A DNA stretch of 7,435 nucleotides. It comes from Verrucomicrobiales bacterium (GTDB taxonomy: Bacteria > Verrucomicrobiota > Verrucomicrobiia > Verrucomicrobiales > DEV007). Made by a program: the position numbers and the translations under genes. How positions within the stretch are numbered: position 1 is the stretch's first letter; every line of letters starts with the position of its first letter. The notes beneath the pieces are model-generated. The model searched no databases. It had not been told where the DNA came from and worked only from the letters and a program-made list of their open reading frames with translations. Shown here in pieces: positions 6,806-7,435 of this stretch. The DNA lies in the NCBI GenBank assembly GCA_003232855.1, contig QIKC01000203.1, positions 1 through 7,435 of the forward strand, read 5' to 3'.

Positions 6806-7309
6806 ATGCCCCCACTCATCGGCCATTTTTGGAAGTTTCTCCTCCTCGCGCTCGTCGCCACCGGTTGCTGGTACTGGTGGACCAAATCGCAAACGCAACA
6901 AGCCTACGCCTTCGAAATCGCCCAGCTCGCAGAGATTCTCGACTACCGCCTCGGCGACAAACCAGAGCCAGACGAGAAAGCCGCCGAACGCACTTTCAAA
7001 ACACTCGCCGCACTGCACTCCATCGCCACGGAAGCCGGAGAAAAATTCGATCTCCGCGCCACCATCGGCGAGGCCATCGCCCTCAACAACCCATCGAACA
7101 AGCACGCCAAAATCCTCACCGACACCATCGTGAACAACTACAAAGCCGCGCAAAACCTCGGCCTCCTCGACGACCATGACGCCATGTGGCGCATGCGACA
7201 GGGATCGCCGCCAGTGCTCGGCCTCGGCCCCTGGATCGGCGAACGCTTAATAGACACCGGAACCCTCAAACTCGAGCACAACCGCTCGCCCAACCCCCAA
7301 CTCCATTGA
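6806..7309 (+). CDS. Small membrane-anchored protein or lipoprotein of unknown function
   Basis: A 167-residue protein I do not recognise. The N-terminus is HFWKFLLLALVATGC (7-21): a hydrophobic segment ending in Cys21. VATGC satisfies a loose lipobox, so this may be a lipoprotein, but the following WYWW keeps it hydrophobic, so a simple signal anchor is equally possible. The rest is polar and mostly helical in character: EIAQLAEILDYRL, a charged stretch about 50-66, FKTLAALHSIATEAG, then DTIVNNYKAAQNLGLLDD. The C-terminus has PPVLGLGPWIGERL, a Gly/Pro turn-rich segment, then a short polar tail. It starts 10 nt after pilT and its TGA overlaps the next start codon by 4 nt, so it is probably translated with its neighbours. 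A role in the pilus machinery or in envelope sensing is suggested only by position. Confidence 0.65.
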   Translation: MPPLIGHFWKFLLLALVATGCWYWWTKSQTQQAYAFEIAQLAEILDYRLGDKPEPDEKAAERTFKTLAALHSIATEAGEKFDLRATIGEAIALNNPSNKHAKILTDTIVNNYKAAQNLGLLDDHDAMWRMRQGSPPVLGLGPWIGERLIDTGTLKLEHNRSPNPQLH

Positions 7310-7435
7310 AACGCTCCATCCTCTTCGTCTGCACAGGCAACATCTGCCGCAGCCCCATGGCAGAAGGCCTGTTTCGACAGATGCTAGAAGGCCAAGACGG
7401 CGACTGGGAAATCGTCTCGGCCGGGATCGCGGCCG
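7306..7435 (+). CDS. Low-molecular-weight protein tyrosine phosphatase, N-terminal part, cut by window edge
   Basis: The first 43 residues of a LMW-PTP. The P-loop signature is complete: ILFVCTGNICRSPMAEG (5-21) holds the nucleophile Cys9 and Arg15 of CX5R, and EIVSAGIAA (35-43) is the next conserved strand. The Ile between Asn12 and Cys14 is typical of tyrosine-specific members; the arginine phosphatase YwlE has Thr there, so phosphotyrosine is the likelier substrate. The only reasonable start is TTG at 7306, since the next in-frame ATG (codon 18) would remove the catalytic Cys. TTG overlaps the previous TGA in TTGA, a coupling arrangement like the common ATGA. In other bacteria such enzymes regulate bacterial tyrosine kinases, often in exopolysaccharide export. 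Here the gene ends a unit with pilus retraction ATPases. The remaining two thirds, including the distal catalytic Asp, lies outside the window. Confidence 0.88.
   Translation, partial: MKRSILFVCTGNICRSPMAEGLFRQMLEGQDGDWEIVSAGIAA

Overview
The window is GC-rich bacterial DNA that best fits the Verrucomicrobiota, or a related PVC lineage. The reasons are a secreted DUF1080-ThuA fusion protein, tandem PilU/PilT-type ATPases that are not beside a classical proteobacterial pil cluster, and weak or absent Shine-Dalgarno sequences. This is inference from gene content; no rRNA or other phylogenetic marker is present. The + strand is strongly C-rich whichever strand is coding, so minus-strand genes favour G/T-ending codons and plus-strand genes favour C-ending codons. 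By the usual skew rule the minus strand would be the leading strand here.

Layout. (i) 1-2042, minus strand: a class I SAM-dependent methyltransferase, then a 54-residue single-pass membrane protein, then an M28-family zinc peptidase that runs off the left edge. The peptidase carries Gly where the catalytic general-base Glu is expected. (ii) 2085-3477, plus strand: a secreted DUF1080-ThuA protein, broken by a frameshift near 3198 and apparently also carrying an in-frame deletion inside DUF1080. (iii) 3488-4540, minus strand: a GYF_2-domain protein with five predicted membrane helices, convergent with the ThuA gene. (iv) 4660-7435, plus strand: a compact unit of PilU-like ATPase, PilT ATPase, a small membrane-anchored protein or lipoprotein of unknown function, and a low-molecular-weight protein tyrosine phosphatase starting at TTG and cut by the right edge. 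Gaps are 12 and 10 nt and the last junction is a 4-nt start/stop overlap, so cotranscription is likely.

Functionally, block (iv) points to type IV pilus retraction (twitching, surface sensing), with a phosphatase and an unknown envelope protein attached. Block (ii) suggests saccharide catabolism by a gene that now looks broken in this sequence. The minus-strand genes at the left do not form an obvious pathway. I found no RNA genes, mobile elements, CRISPR arrays or convincing intrinsic terminators. No intergenic stretch exceeds 300 bases. The sequence does not show a clear new defence or mobile system; the points most worth checking are the damaged DUF1080-ThuA gene, the altered M28 active site, the uncalled 54-residue gene with its alternative leader hairpins, and the pilTU-phosphatase unit.
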